A stretch of 64,000 nucleotides of DNA from Chlorops oryzae (taxonomy: Eukaryota; Arthropoda; Insecta; Diptera; Chloropidae). The stretch is from positions 79,136,428 through 79,200,427 of the forward strand of contig CM035807.1 in assembly GCA_020466095.1 (NCBI GenBank), given 5' to 3'. Both the position numbers and the translations under genes were made by a program. Position 1 is the first letter of the stretch; every line of letters starts with the position of its first letter. Positions 1-11,769 of this stretch are shown here, in pieces. The notes below the pieces were generated by a model that was not told the DNA's origin, ran no database searches, and saw only the letters and a program-made list of their open reading frames with translations.

Positions 1-329
1 TTCAGCGCATTTTGCTTAGTATTTCTAGATATGAACGCGGTCTGTCGGTTTTTTGAACTAGCACAGTGTAATTTATGGGGATTGTAATATTTTTTTCGGA
101 AAGAGCAGACAAAAATCTATAAAAATCTTTTATCACAATTTTTCATTTTCAAATTTGCGAGACGTAGAATTTTTTGAATACAAAAAGGCCCGAAAGTTAA
201 ACACCCTGTATCTAGGCACCCGGTTAATATTTCCCCTCCTCCTTTTTCACAATTCATGTACTCTCATAGCGTAACATTTCCACCAAGTTTCATCGAAATC
301 CCAGTTATGAAGTTTTTTGAGCGGGTACA

Positions 330-573
330 CTTGACGTGAAATGCCCCATATGGCTCATATTAAGAAGGAAGTAAGAGTCAGATATGAGTGCAGAAAGAGT
401 CATATGACTCCAAAATGTTCTCCTTCGTTAAATGACTTCGGACTCATATAAAACGACCTTCGCAAGAAGGGAAGCCCGCCCTTTAAGACTCTTAAAAGAG
501 TTCATTATGAGGGCTCCGACTCCTGTAAGGATTCATATATGAGTCTTTTAGGACTCAGAATGTTTGCTGGGTA
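330..573 (+). repeat. TIR element of the ACCCAGCAAACATT family, right end
   Basis: AT-rich sequence with repeated motifs such as AGTCATATATGAGTC and CTCATATATGAGTC. It ends AATGTTTGCTGGGTA, the inverse of the ACCCAGCAAACATT ends at 13912, 58456 and 60618. It is clearly similar over its full length to 63498-63733. No left end is visible, so it is truncated or starts outside the window. Confidence 0.7.
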
Positions 574-2139
574 TAAGGCATTTTTTGTGTGCCTTGTAAA
601 ATTTTTCAAATGTGAGTTAGCAAGTTTCTACTCTAAGCCGAAGATATGACATTTCAATAAACAGCATCCTTTGGGTTTTGTTCAAATGGTTCATTTTGTT
701 TAAAATTGATATTTATGGGTTGTATTTAAATTTTAGTCTTCGCCTGTAGGTGGCATCGATCCAAAATCCATACGAATGTCGCGAGCTTCAAGTACTCTAC
801 TCTGCAGGACAGGAAATTTATGAAGTCAGGCATCTCAAGCGTGGAGGAAGTCCTGCGTTACTGGTCTTGCGGAATGCATACATGAATATATTCCTCAAAA
901 ATTTTTTGTTAATTCCAAAGTCTGTTTCTTTAAATTTAAATGCGAGTCCCTATATTACAGTTTGACTGATAACGACGCCGTCGAAGGCTTCATGGACGAC
1001 TCTGCTTTGAACGTGCGATTTCCGAAAAGATCCCTTCAAAACGGAGAGTATTCAAATGGAAAATTCAACGAAAATAGAGCGAACACAAAATCACTTAGCT
1101 CAATGACCTTTTACACGAGTTCAGAGAATCACAAAACATGCCATGGCCAGGACAATTCAGTGTAAAGAAAATTGAGTTATCGCGAAAGATGTGTTCTGAA
1201 AATAAATTTTTTTTTTTTTTCAAAAACGAGACATGACAAGCCGTCTAAGGCAGAGAGTCGGACGAACCATCTTACCTCCTCATCCATCAATACGTGCCTG
1301 ACATTCAAACTACGTTCACGGAAATTGCTTTCTTGTCTTCAATTCGCCAAGAAAACAAAAAATAAATAAAAAAATAAAAAATAAAAAGGCTATTATGCCT
1401 TGTTCAATGCTTCGATTCGAAAAATTGTAATTATGACGATTGAATGAGAAATAATATCCCCAGCGAACACCCAATTTGTGGGTGCCTAACGACTTTTTAA
1501 TTCCAAATTACTTTCGTGATTATGACGACTTAATGGGACGGGACGGGCCCCATAGTAGGTACGTGTAGAATTTTTCAAAGACCTGGCAATTTTACGCCGT
1601 AACGTATGGAAATTGGTTATGGAATATTTTATGCCGTTGCTCCGTTGGCTAGAGTGTGTTTGGGTCTGCATTTAGGAGGGATTTTTATATGCCGCCTGAG
1701 GGCCGTGATTTGAATAAGGAGCGGTTGTCGTTATATGTATTTCCATTGCTGCTGTAATTTTTTTCTATTTAAATACGGTGGAGTCCGATATGGGGCATGT
1801 TATTGATTTGACGGTGTTTGCTCTTACTGTCAACAATTTCGGTCGCTTGATCTTTTACTGTTAATCATGGGATTATCATAATCGGTAGTACATCAGCCCG
1901 AATGTCTTGCTCTATTGTCATAGGGAGACAGTTGTTGCGGTGTGTGTGTGTTATGGGTTTTTAAATCCAAAGTAATTGCTTTTAAAGTGGGTTTTCGAGG
2001 AAAATTCTGCTTTATTTTATATATATATATATATATTTATATTATATTATAGTGAGCTTAACAGAGAACAGCTGTCTTAAGGGCATTGCGTTTATTTTAG
2101 TTAGGATACATCAAATAATTTTTTGATCAACTTTCTGCT
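574..2139. other. No gene recognised; short ORFs only
   Basis: This stretch holds ORFs of at most 71 codons without recognisable similarity. It has an A-rich run near 1366-1386 and a (TA)n run at about 2019-2033. The frames at 750-1165 have mixed codon use but I recognise no family. It may be the first intron or upstream flank of oaf. Confidence 0.5.
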
Positions 2140-3535
2140 GAACTCTAGGTTAGCTTATTGTGGCTGCCATCAAGAAGGTTGATACACCCAAAAAAAATTT
2201 CACCTGAAACCATGGTAAAATGAACTTAATTTATAGGAAATTGATCATGGTATGGCGCCATAGAAAAGCATACTCAAATTGAATCCAAGTTTTTCCTTAA
2301 ATAGAGAATAAAAAATTCCTTTCACCTGAGTTCATTTGGAATCGAAATAAGTCTATATTTCCTCAAATGGAGTAAGTAGCTATCGATTATTTCTTCAAAA
2401 CGAGTAAACATTTCCTCAAAATAAATAAAATTTTCCTTGAAATGAGTAAACGTTTCCTCAAAATAAGTAAAATTTTCCTCAAAATGAGTAAAATTGTCCT
2501 CAAAATGAATACAAATTTCTTAAAAATGGGTAAAATTTTCCTGAATTAAATTAATTAAAATTATTTTCAGGAAATTTATTCTTATTTTTAGGAAATATTT
2601 CCTCATTTTGAATAAATTTTTATTCACTTTGAGAATATGTTTACTTATTTTGAGGAAATTTGTACTCTACTCATTTTGAGGAAATGTTTCCTCATTTTAT
2701 GGAAATTTTTTCTTATTTTTCGAAATTGTTTAGTTATTTTAGGAAATGTTTACTAATTTTTAGGAAATTTTTCCTCATTTTGAGGAAATTGTTATTCTTA
2801 TTTAGAAAATCTTTACTAATTTTGAGGAAATTTTTACTTAGTTTTAGAAATTTTTACTCATTTTTAGGAACGTTTTATTAATTTTGAAGAAATTTTACTT
2901 ATTTTTATGAAATTCCTTTTCACATGGAAGAAAATTTTAATTGATTTAGGTAAATTCGTTTTCGATTGGCAGATGTTTTTACTCCATATGAAAACGATAC
3001 CTGAAATTAAGTAAAATTTTCATTTATATGGGTAAATTCGTTTTCATTTTCAGGAAAATACTGTACTGAATCGAAGTTAAAAATAACCTCTACAAAAGCG
3101 TTATTTCTAACAAATAAAAACGTTTTTCCTCCATATCAAAAATAAACTGCCCTCAATTTCATGTATTTCCCTACTCAATCCAAGGAAAAAGTTGAACTTG
3201 TTTTGAGTCTGTCCTAATTTCGAGCTAACTTGAAATAAGTACGGTTTTACAACTGGAGAAAATTTTTCTGTTTAAAGTAAAATTTAACCAGATTTGTGGA
3301 AAATGCATTTACTCAAATTGAGAAATTTTTTACTCATTTTAGGGGCATACTTTTCGTTCAGTGTACACTAAGGCCTCATAGGTCCATTGTGATACCACGA
3401 ATAACAGGAAACCAAAGTAGAAACAGAAAAACTTAAAAACATTCACGACCTCATCTGGGAGTCGAACCCAGAACCTCTCTCTTCGTAAATTGGCGTCTCA
3501 AAGAACTCCGGCACAGTGGCCGTCATCCTGCCGAA
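2140..3535 (-). repeat. tRNA-derived SINE, split by a foldback element
   Basis: The two parts are about 2146-2187 and 3364-3535, separated by the element at 2188-3363. Read on the - strand, the right part starts with a tRNA-like head containing a B-box (GGTTCGACTCCC at about 3455-3468). It continues into a tail that reads, on the + strand, AAGGCCTCATAGG and CCATTGTGATACCACGA. The same head and tail occur intact at 14163-14370. Confidence 0.75.
2188..3363. mobile_element. Foldback-type element inserted in a SINE
   Basis: About 1.18 kb flanked by TACAC at 2183-2187 and 3364-3368, a 5-bp target duplication that interrupts a SINE whose uninterrupted form is seen at 14163-14370. The left half carries repeated TTTCCTCAAAATGAGTAAA units (about 2290-2545). 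The right half carries the inverse, TTTACTCATTTTGAGGAAAT (about 2580-2910 and 3310-3345), so much of the element can fold on itself. The right terminus read inward is CACTGAACGAAAAG. The left is CCCAAAAAAAATTTC. No transposase ORF. Confidence 0.7.
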
Positions 3536-3540
3536 CTAAC

Positions 3541-6500
3541 AGTAAGAAAAAAAATATTCGCCTCAATCGGGCGTCCAAAAAGTTTCTTCCGAACGATGAC
3601 AAAAATTCGTTAAGAAAAAGAGCCGATAATTGATAAATGGTCGACAGACACACATATTGAAACTGATGAAATCAACAGGTGTTGCCAAACTAGCTTGAAC
3701 AATTTTCCCATTGCCCAAGTACTTACTCGTAGTTAATCAATTAAATGAAGCAGTGCTACAAAGAAAGAACGCCAGCAATTGCGTGTTTAACGCAACAATC
3801 CAATTCTCGGCCCCAACTACCGTTCACCACACATTTTCAGGGTAAAAAAAAGCAAAATAGTTCTATTGCCTTTAGCGCCCTCGCAACATCGAGCGCCATC
3901 AAGTTCCACTTAGTCAGTTCAAATCGATGGGGTCATTTGGCCATGCGGGGTTGTGGCTCGATTGATTTGCTAATTGGAAGAAGAACGAATGAATTCAATT
4001 GAAACGATGGGAGAAACGTTTCCTCAATCGACCGACGTGCGATTAGTCAACGAGAAGGTTCTTATTTGACAAAAAAAAAAAAAAAAAAATGAAACTTTCC
4101 CAACATTTCTTTTCAAAAAAAATTCCTTCAAAAGTTAACTTTTAAAGATCGCCTTAAATTTAACGCCACATTTTCCACGCTTTCTAACCTCTCCCTTCCC
4201 TTCTCTCTTCGAACTTTCTTTTGAATTTATGTTCATGAAAATATGCATTTCTCATTCTCTGTTTTCTTGTTGTTCTTGGAAACTTTTTAAGTGCCTCGAA
4301 GCAAAGTGAATTAAGGTCACGACGAACGAACGAACGAATGAACGAACGAACGAACAACACAAAGACATAAAGCAAAATTGCACTACTTTGTAAATTGTTC
4401 CAAGACAAAATGAATGCGATATACGTGCACTGCACTGCAAGGACCCAGAAGGAAATTTTATCAAATGTGTTCATACAATTTAGTTTCTATCACTAGCTGA
4501 TCCTTTGCACCTTCGTACCAACTCAGCAGAAACTAATGTGTCAAATATCAATTACCAAAAGTATACAAATCTCTTTGGAAACATCTGTCTCCCTTTTTCT
4601 CATGACGTTCAAAATGAGACGTATACGTAATGTTGCGGCTGTTAGTGTATTTCTATATAAGTATACATATATTGTACAAAGCTAGTATATTTTTCGAAAT
4701 GAAATTACTCATACGTCGGGTATTAAAACAAAAAATTGTTCGATGAGACCAAAAGTTGATGTTTTAGAGGTATGAAAAGTAAATGTTGACCGATTCTCAG
4801 ACCTTGCTGATATGTACGCAAAACTTCATAATAATCGGTCCAGCCATTTCGAAGGATTTTGTTAACAAACACCGCTACATGAGAATTTTATATAAATTTT
4901 AGATAGACTGTTTAAAAGCGACTCATTAAAGCCTTAAGTGTAGTAGAATTCTTAACGCCTCCTTATAGAAAAACTGTTCCTCTTGCGATGTATATTCGTT
5001 CTTCAAATTGTCCTTTCGCATATTGAGCTTATGTGATTTTATTCCATTGAACCACAGAGCGATTGCCTGCTGGGATAAATCAGAAGCAACACACAACGAT
5101 GGCGTAGAAAATTCTTCTGCAGTGTCCTTGAACTTGAGTGTGATGCTTGTGTGAAGTGTTGCGTTCCCTCGCACGTACCTTGATTCCTTTTTCGAGGTAC
5201 CATGAACCAAATAATTTATTCTAATGAAACGCATTGCGAAAAATGTTTTCGTTCAGCGAATTTTCTATGATCAAACGGAAATTTTTTTTTTTTAACCAGT
5301 TTAATATATACCAAAACTGGGGAAATCTTTTTTTTTTTTTGGTAATGTGAAAACGTGGCAACTTCCTCGGAAATGAATGTGCCAAGTCGCCGAGACGATG
5401 AAAGTATGTGTGATTTATGCAAGTATTCCGGTCGCTTCCATTCCCTTCCGTTGTTGCTCTCGTTATCCACGTCTTGATTTTCGGTCGCCGCCATCGTCGT
5501 CATGCAAATTAGCTGATTTATATGCTTGACTGGAGCAAACGCGCACTTTTGATTCAACCAATCATGCCACTATTCAAAGGAGTATCGCGAGCGATACGGT
5601 GGGAAGGTGGTACCGACCAACCGAAAGACCGACCGACTCATTTGCGTACCATTCGAAGTGCTTCAATTTTATTTTTTTTTTTCATCTTTACATTTTTACA
5701 ATTTTCGTTTTTCTTCTCTCGATTGTTTTTTGCACCCTCTATTTTGGCACTGTTGCTGCTGCCGTTGCTGCCGCTGTTTTCCTGACAAGCTTGTTTTCCT
5801 GCAGCTATAAAGCCACGCGAAAGCCCAACACCGTCGCCAGCTGTATTGACGTCGCTATCTGCTGTTGGCGTCGACCCCTTTTCCTTGTCCTTACATCATT
5901 TTCTCTACAACGTCATCGTCATGCTTGCTGTAATTTTAAACCTTCCTCCTCGCTTTGTTTGTCTTATATAGTTATGTTGTTTACCTTTCTCGGATTCGCT
6001 CTTTCCTATTTTCATTTTTATTCTCATTTTAGTTGTTTTTTTTTTTAAATATTTTTTGCTTGGGTTTTGCTGAGCTTTTTAAAATTATCTCTACAAAGTG
6101 CTCTTTTATAGTATGTAGTAGAGCAGTACCCTCTCGTTTCGTGCTAGCTTTTCATACTGCATTTGTTTGTGTTCGTGTCCTTTGCTCGATCTTGTGTTCT
6201 TTATAAATTTTTTTTTATTTTTATATTTTTCCTTTATATTTATATTTTATATTTCTTTGTTTTTGATTTAGTTCAGGGTCTTTCGTTGCTCGTAAATCTT
6301 GGCGCTTTTCTTTTAATCTGTTGAGGACTTTTTAAGTATTATCATGGGTTTTGCTTGCTATATTTTTTACTTTAAACAGGCCGAGCCTTTAGACTTTTGA
6401 TAATTTTAACTTCACTAAAGGTAGAATTTAACATGTACCCCATGTATGTTTGCGCAGTGCCATGAAGGTTTCGAGCCGAACAACTTAGTACAAAAGGGAA

Positions 6501-8026
6501 CATCTTTTGGTCACATTATTTCTAGCATGCTATAGAATTATTTTTGATCCATTTCTGTCATAGAATTGAAAAAAAAAAAATGTTTTTTTAATGAACTTTT
6601 AAACAGGACCTTTTTCAGCAATAGTAAAGACCGAAAATAAATGATTCCCATATAGAGAAAGACATCGAATTGACCAGAAAATTCACTAAATCAAATGTCA
6701 TTCAGCTCCTCTGACCAACTGACGACATGCCATAGACTTACTTCATGGTAGAGAAAAATACTCAATTCGAATAAGCGATTCGGTCACATTGTGGTTGATT
6801 GTCTGAGGGAGAAAAAAAAATAAAGCTTTTGAAAATTCTTTTAGTGACCAATTGAATGGTTCACCAGCTTATGGGAACTATTTGGACTACATCGCATACT
6901 ACTACAAATGTTTTGTATGTCCCATCAAAAATTCGGAAAATTCAAAGTTCAATGCTGCTGAGTACTGAGCACTTTCTAAAACACAAATACGAAATGCAAA
7001 TACAAACAATTCAAGGCAAATGCCAATACTGACTGGCAATGCCAGGAAGCAAATAAGCAGGAAGGCAGGTTCACACGATTGCGAGGAGGAGTGACCGGCC
7101 ACCACCTGCAGCAGCACACAACTTGGGAGCAGGACGAATAATGCCAACCATTTAGCACGTCGAAATATTTTGCTGTAACAAATTTCGTTGAGTTGTTTTT
7201 GCTTTTTGCTCTACACGAAATGTCCTTGTCAGGTAAACAGTTTACAATCCTGTTTTTGTGCTTTCACTCGCTCACTTGCTCGCCTGATCGAATGCTTGTT
7301 GATAAGTTCGTATTTTTCTTATTAAGCATATTTTGTAGATTGTGTGGTTTAAGGATGATTAAAAGTTTGCTAAAACTACACTAGCTTGTGCTTCGGTTTG
7401 GTGTACTGAGAAACCTAAATTTTTGGTTTAAAGTTTTCCACTAATCCTTAAGTTTGTAAAGTAAACCCATTAAATGTGGGATCACTGATGCATTATGTAC
7501 TTTTTATTTGCTTATAAACCATTTTTAAGGAGACCACGAAGTCCTTAAGGGGTCTATATACTTACAGAGACTAAGAACTATCAATAATGTCAAGAATGCT
7601 TTAGATTTTGAGTATCAATCGGAAGGTGAGCTATGAATCCTCATATCTTCCCCCTAAATTTGAACGACAGCTCAATGTTTACGAGGTTATTCAAAATTTT
7701 TTTAATTAGAGCTAAAAGTACTCATTTTAGCAGAAGATTAATACCTAATATTTTTTTCAATAAAAGTTGACACAAAAAAATTAAGTCACTGGTCAAGGTG
7801 ATAGCGGCTAATCATGTTGTCTGTACTAAAAATAATCTTATGGGTTATTGTTCACTAGGTCAGGTATGTCGTTATCGTCCCTACAAGAGTCAATAAATTT
7901 AAAATTGACGGACTGTAGAACAAGCTTCAAAAGCCTTACTTTTTTTTCCTAAATCTTTAAAAAATATGTAACCAATCCTGGTACGGACCATAGCTATAAA
8001 TGTGTAGAATATACACATATACAGCC
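3541..8026. other. Gene-free interval; simple repeats only
   Basis: I see no recognisable gene. Simple tracts include a (GAAC)n run at about 4323-4354, an A-run at 4071-4089, T-runs at 5283-5295 and 5328-5341, and CTG/CCG-rich sequence at 5750-5780. ORFs up to 149 codons (5599-6048 +) are low-complexity F/S/C-rich reads of T-rich DNA. Exon 1 of oaf was looked for here without success. Confidence 0.5.
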
Positions 8027-8031
8027 CGATT

Positions 8032-8250
8032 CTGAATATTCCCGGGGAACGAATTCTCGGGGAATTTTTTTTCTTGAGACTCAAATTATCCATTTTTAAA
8101 TAGATAGGTAAAGGAAAATGATGGGTATGGGTCAAATAGCCATTCTCCATCAAATTTATTTCCCCAAATATTTGAAAAAGAAGAAGTTTACTCTCAAGAA
8201 AACTAAATTCCCCGGGAATTCGTTCCCCGGGAATATTCAGAATCGGGCTG
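8032..8250. mobile_element. 219-bp MITE with long TIRs and ATATA target duplication
   Basis: The ends are inverse copies over about 65 bp. The left starts CAGCCCGATTCTGAATATTC; the right ends with its reverse complement at 8250. Both carry a CCCGGG core followed by a TTTTCTTGAGA arm. It is flanked by ATATA at 8027-8031 and 8251-8255. No coding capacity. It sits about 400 bp upstream of oaf exon 2. Confidence 0.85.
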
Positions 8251-8255
8251 ATATA

Positions 8256-8646
8256 GAAATTTGGAAATAATTCGTTGAGCTTTTCCAATACTATGAGTTT
8301 CGGTCTGACTTTTTACACCATATTCTCAATAGCTTTTTCAATAGAAAAAAAAAAAAAAGAAATCCATTTTTCGAAGTGGTCACATAAGAATCACTTTTAA
8401 CAGATAGTAAGTATTATACAATGGCTAACAACTTAAGAAGGAATTCTCCGATATTATGGCGAATACTCGAGGTGTATGTGAAGAGTAGTCGAAATTTTTG
8501 TAAAATTAGAATGAATAACTCACTAAAAATAATTTTTTTATAACAACCATAATCCACAAGAATACGAATCAACAGTAAATATCCTTCTTCCTGCAAACTT
8601 TTTTTTTTTACTTTTCGTCCAATCTCATTGCAATCTTCTTTTATAG
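8256..8646. other. Intron sequence leading to oaf exon 2
   Basis: AT-rich DNA that ends in a pyrimidine-rich acceptor (CTTCTTTTATAG, AG at 8645-8646) for oaf exon 2. No other feature seen. Confidence 0.6.
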
Positions 8647-9658
8647 GGTGGTGAGGTCATACAGGAGAGTATCACATCGAATGTCAGCGAAGATATTATC
8701 ACGCTAGAATTCCAGAAAACTGATGGCACGCTCATCACACAAGTTATTGACTTCCGAAATGTAAGTTTCTTCCAAATAAAAAAACCTCCACCTTATTTTC
8801 CTGTTAAAAGAAGAACTCAAAAAATATAAAATCCGTATTGAAAATTCACTCCGTTTGCTACTAAAAAAAAAAACACTGTGCCATCGATATTCGTTTTTAT
8901 TGCAGGAAGTACAAATACTCAAAGCACTCGTTCTCGGCGAAGAGGAGCGAGGCCAGAGTCAATATCAGGTCATTTGCTTTGCGACAAAATTTAATAAAGG
9001 CGATTTCATATCCTCGGATGCAATGGCCAAGCTGAGACAAAAGAACCCCAGCACGATACGCACACCGGAAGAGGATCGAGGCCGCGATACATATACGATG
9101 ACCTCTTGGGTACACTTGAACCGTTCGACGCCGATAACGCGGCACCTGCAGCCATTGTGTGCCGAAGCCACCGATGCCACCTATGTGCGCGATGTCGACA
9201 TAAAGGCCTGGGCCGAACTGCCTGGTAAGCAGAAAAACAGAGCATTTGCAAAACCAAACATTTTTGTTCTTTTCTGCTTTCACTACATAATCCGTCCATT
9301 TCCACGTTCTTTCATTTCTCTACCTTCCTTCCTTCCTTCCTTGATTCATTCGTTCCGTGGTTGTTGTTTTCCCACTTTCGTAGGTTCTTCAATATCTAGC
9401 CTAGCTGCTGCGACACAAAAATTCCCCGATACGCTATCAACCCGCTGCAATGAGGTTAGTGGCCTCTGGGCACCATGCCTTTGCACACTGGAAACCTGTA
9501 TCGGATGGTATCCATGTGGGCTTAAGTACTGCAAAGGCAAACCAAGTGACACATCGGGTACGCAAACGAATTTCCGCTGTGGCATTAAAACCTGCCGCAA
9601 ATGTAGTCAGTTCACTTATTATGTTCGCCAGAAGCAACAGTGTCTCTGGGACGAATGA
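8647..9658 (+). CDS. oaf: out at first (oaf), exons 2-4; N-terminal exon not found
   Basis: Secreted protein of the OAF family, conserved from insects to vertebrates; its biochemical role is poorly known. Coding exons are 8647-8760, 8906-9224 and 9384-9658, with introns of 145 and 159 bp. All junctions are AG/GT (donors GTAAGT and GTAAGC) and phases agree (0 then 1). The visible 235 residues run from GGEVIQESITSN through DFRNEVQILKALVLGEEERG and WAELPGS to the C-terminal QCLWDE, which I recognise as Drosophila OAF almost residue for residue. The last ~90 residues are a cysteine-rich block (LWAPCLC, CIGWYPCGLKYCKGK, RCGIKTCRKC) with ten cysteines, fitting a disulfide-bonded extracellular domain. 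The first exon (signal peptide plus a few residues) is missing: no + strand stretch in 1-8646 encodes it convincingly, so it probably lies upstream of the window. The stop is UGA followed by C. Family assignment is near certain. Confidence 0.95.
8761..8905 (+). other. oaf intron between exons 2 and 3
   Basis: A 145-bp intron that begins GTAAGT after an AAT codon and ends TTGCAG before GAA. It is phase 0. It is A/T rich with an A-run near the acceptor side. Confidence 0.9.
9225..9383 (+). other. oaf intron between exons 3 and 4
   Basis: A 159-bp phase-1 intron that begins GTAAGC and ends TTCGTAG. It has a pyrimidine-rich 3' half, including a short CCTT tandem run near 9327-9342. Confidence 0.9.
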
Positions 9659-10171
9659 CGATGACGACGACGACAACGACCACGACGATGACGATGACCG
9701 CCGCTAGCAGTGTTAGTAGCAACTATAATAGTCCTCCTACATTGCAAAACTACGCCATCAACGACAATAAAAACCGAGCTGACAACATCAATGAGAACAG
9801 CAGCGAAGAGAGCAGTCAGTCACCACCATTCAAACGATGATTAACTCAAATGAGCCTTTCCGTGGAGTACAAAAAGCCCGCATTGCTGCAATGCCTGCCG
9901 CCAATGCGCCATCGCACCATCTGACCAAATGACGTACAATCGAAAGTGCTTTCATTCTACCCCGCAAAAAAATTGATTAACGAACCGCAACATCGACGGC
10001 AACCTCAAGGACATCGAAATCGTCGGAATTCGCTCAAAATTTGAGCGGTTATAGTTCCAACTTTAGCACCTCAATGTTGCAATCGCATAGAAACAACGAA
10101 GCACCCGATCCTACATGGAAAACATGTTGCGCCTGAATGATAAATCATTTAGCATAAATCAGAAGTCATGA
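9659..10171 (+). other. oaf post-stop tail: UGA cluster and decayed second ORF
   Basis: Directly after the oaf stop (9656-9658) the same frame meets further UGA codons at 9662, 9689 and 9695 within a GAC/GAT-rich run. Each is followed by C, and the frame then stays open to TAA at 9842. In the -1 frame an S/N-rich stretch with coding-like composition (SSVSSNYNSPPTLQ) runs to TGA at 9838. A third frame continues with NEPFRGVQKARIA from 9837 to 9932. A last open piece (MENMLRLNDKSFS) runs 10115-10171. Drosophila melanogaster oaf is described as having two ORFs separated by a single UGA, so this looks like that second ORF broken by frameshifts. An AATAAA at 9766 could serve a short transcript. 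It could also be plain 3' UTR. Confidence 0.55.
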
Positions 10172-10752
10172 CAGTTCCCGGACTATCAAGTGTAATAATG
10201 TGCATGCTTTCAACACTGCAAAATTGAGACTGTTAGATGTTTTAGAAGTTAAACTAAAGAAGATGCCCGCATTAATATCTACGAATATCCTTTGTTTTCT
10301 CCTTTTGCTGATAAAGTTAAAAGGAACATGTATTTTTTTTTTTAATATTTTCTGTAGATCATACAAAATTTTTTCCCATAACAGACTACGGGACAAAAAT
10401 CACAAGCTCTTAAGATTTTATTAAATCTTCCTTTAGTGGGGTATTCTGGACAAAGAAAAGTGAACAATTCTCTAAGGAAATATTTGAAAATCCAATAATC
10501 AGCGACGTTAAAGCTACTGTAGACGGTTCCTGTCTGATCGAAAAATTTTGAACGCGGTTTTTTTGAAACTGCTCTTTTCACGCCCATTGACGTTATGTAA
10601 TCGAAAGTTGTAACGAGCCGATTGATCTGAATATTTGCTCACATCTTCTCAATACTGTGACTGTGTATTGTCTATACGAAACCTATTGAGTTTTTGTTAA
10701 ACAATTTCGTAAAAACTTATAATTCGAAAGAAAATTTGAAAAATTATAGTCG
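10172..10752. other. 3' flank of oaf, no gene recognised
   Basis: AT-rich sequence with only short, unrecognised ORFs of up to 81 codons. Candidate distal 3' UTR of oaf; the Drosophila gene makes several alternatively polyadenylated RNAs. No strong cleavage signal stands out. Confidence 0.4.
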
Positions 10753-11626
10753 AGGTATGTCATTTCTACCCGGAAAATAAATTCCCTGTTCTTTTAAAAT
10801 TCCCGGGGAATCGAACTACATGCGATTCAATTCCCGGTAAATACAAATTGAGAGTTAAAAAAACATTATGGCAGCACGTCATTTCAAAATTTTTGAACAT
10901 TAACGAGTATGAAGTGCCAAAGTTATAAACATTTAAAGGATTGAAAATGCCTCTTGAAATTGTCCTTGAATTGTTTTCGCAAGAAGATTTTTGGAAAATG
11001 GACAAAATATTCCGCGCGAATGCTTGCGTGATTACTCTGATCCTTTGTCGGCAGGACTTGTTCCTCAAAAGAACACTATGGCAGCATTGTGGGTTCTTAT
11101 TTCCCTCTGGCAAATAGTTTTTTATTATTGAATATTTAGGCCCGATATTACAGTGCATACTTAAGGTCTCCTTAGCACTTAAGTAAAGCTTAAGTCTGTA
11201 AAGCATTTTAACAGTACAAAATTTAAGTGCTCCTTAAATAAGTTTTCAAATTAATTTAATGAAGGAATTTCACTTATTTTACGAATTTTAAAAAAGTATA
11301 AACAAAAAATATAGGTTTTTTCAAATAATGCCTGCCGAAAACAATTTTCGTGAGTTTTGGATAAAAATTGACTGTTAAACCGCTTGACACTTAAGGTGTA
11401 TACACTGTAATATCGGGCCTTAGACTCTTTAAAAAAAATCAATATTTGGGAAAGGAAAACAATTACATTTCTTCTTATTTATGACAGATGAAATCTTGAA
11501 CATTAATTAAATCTATGTAAAACTCTCGAAGTGGACAAATTCTCTCTCAATCTTGGTAAAGCGAATCTAATTACATCCATTTGGGAATTGAATTACATTT
11601 CCCCGGGAACGGAAAACAATCACATG
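10753..11626. mobile_element. Possible older TIR element carrying a nested MITE
   Basis: The left part has GAGGTATGTCATTT followed by TTCCCGGGGAATCGAA and CGATTCAATTCCCGG. The right part (11563-11626), read in reverse, has AGGCATGTGATTG, TTCCCGGGGAAATG and TTCAATTCCC. The similarity is imperfect but in the same order, suggesting diverged inverted ends around the younger element at 11139-11419. Confidence 0.4.
11139..11419. mobile_element. 281-bp MITE with TTA target duplication
   Basis: Inverted ends: left GGCCCGATATTACAGTG, right its reverse complement CACTGTAATATCGGGCC. The arms continue as GCATACTTAAGG versus TATACACCTTAAG. It is flanked by TTA at 11136-11138 and 11420-11422. A 3-bp TTA duplication is characteristic of PIF/Harbinger elements, so this is likely a non-autonomous Harbinger-type MITE. 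No ORF of note. Confidence 0.8.
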
Positions 11627-11769
11627 CCTGAAAATTTTAGATAAAAAAACGTCATTGCAAGATAAAGGGTTAAAAATATTGTTTTTGTGTTGGGAAACTA
11701 AAAATAAATATATTTTGAAATGTTCACTCTAGATATATTTTTGGTTTTTTTGAACAGAAATCTCTTGAT

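Noticed and set aside
5599..6048. 149-codon ORF as a membrane protein gene
   Set aside because: Its F/L/C-rich composition comes from T-rich low-complexity DNA, with no family resemblance or splice context.
6902..7158. - strand ORF starting MALFVLLPSCVLLQVVAG as a signal peptide exon of oaf
   Set aside because: It looks like a signal peptide but is on the wrong strand for oaf, lacks the residues that precede GGEVIQ, and has no recognisable continuation.
7193..7236. + strand MFLLFALHEMSLSG followed by GTAAAC as oaf exon 1
   Set aside because: Phase does not fit exon 2 (phase 0 needed), and it lacks the conserved residues expected before GGEVIQ.
8897..9305. ORFs of up to 128 codons on the - strand over oaf exon 3
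   Set aside because: Shadows of the strongly supported oaf exon on the + strand; no independent similarity.
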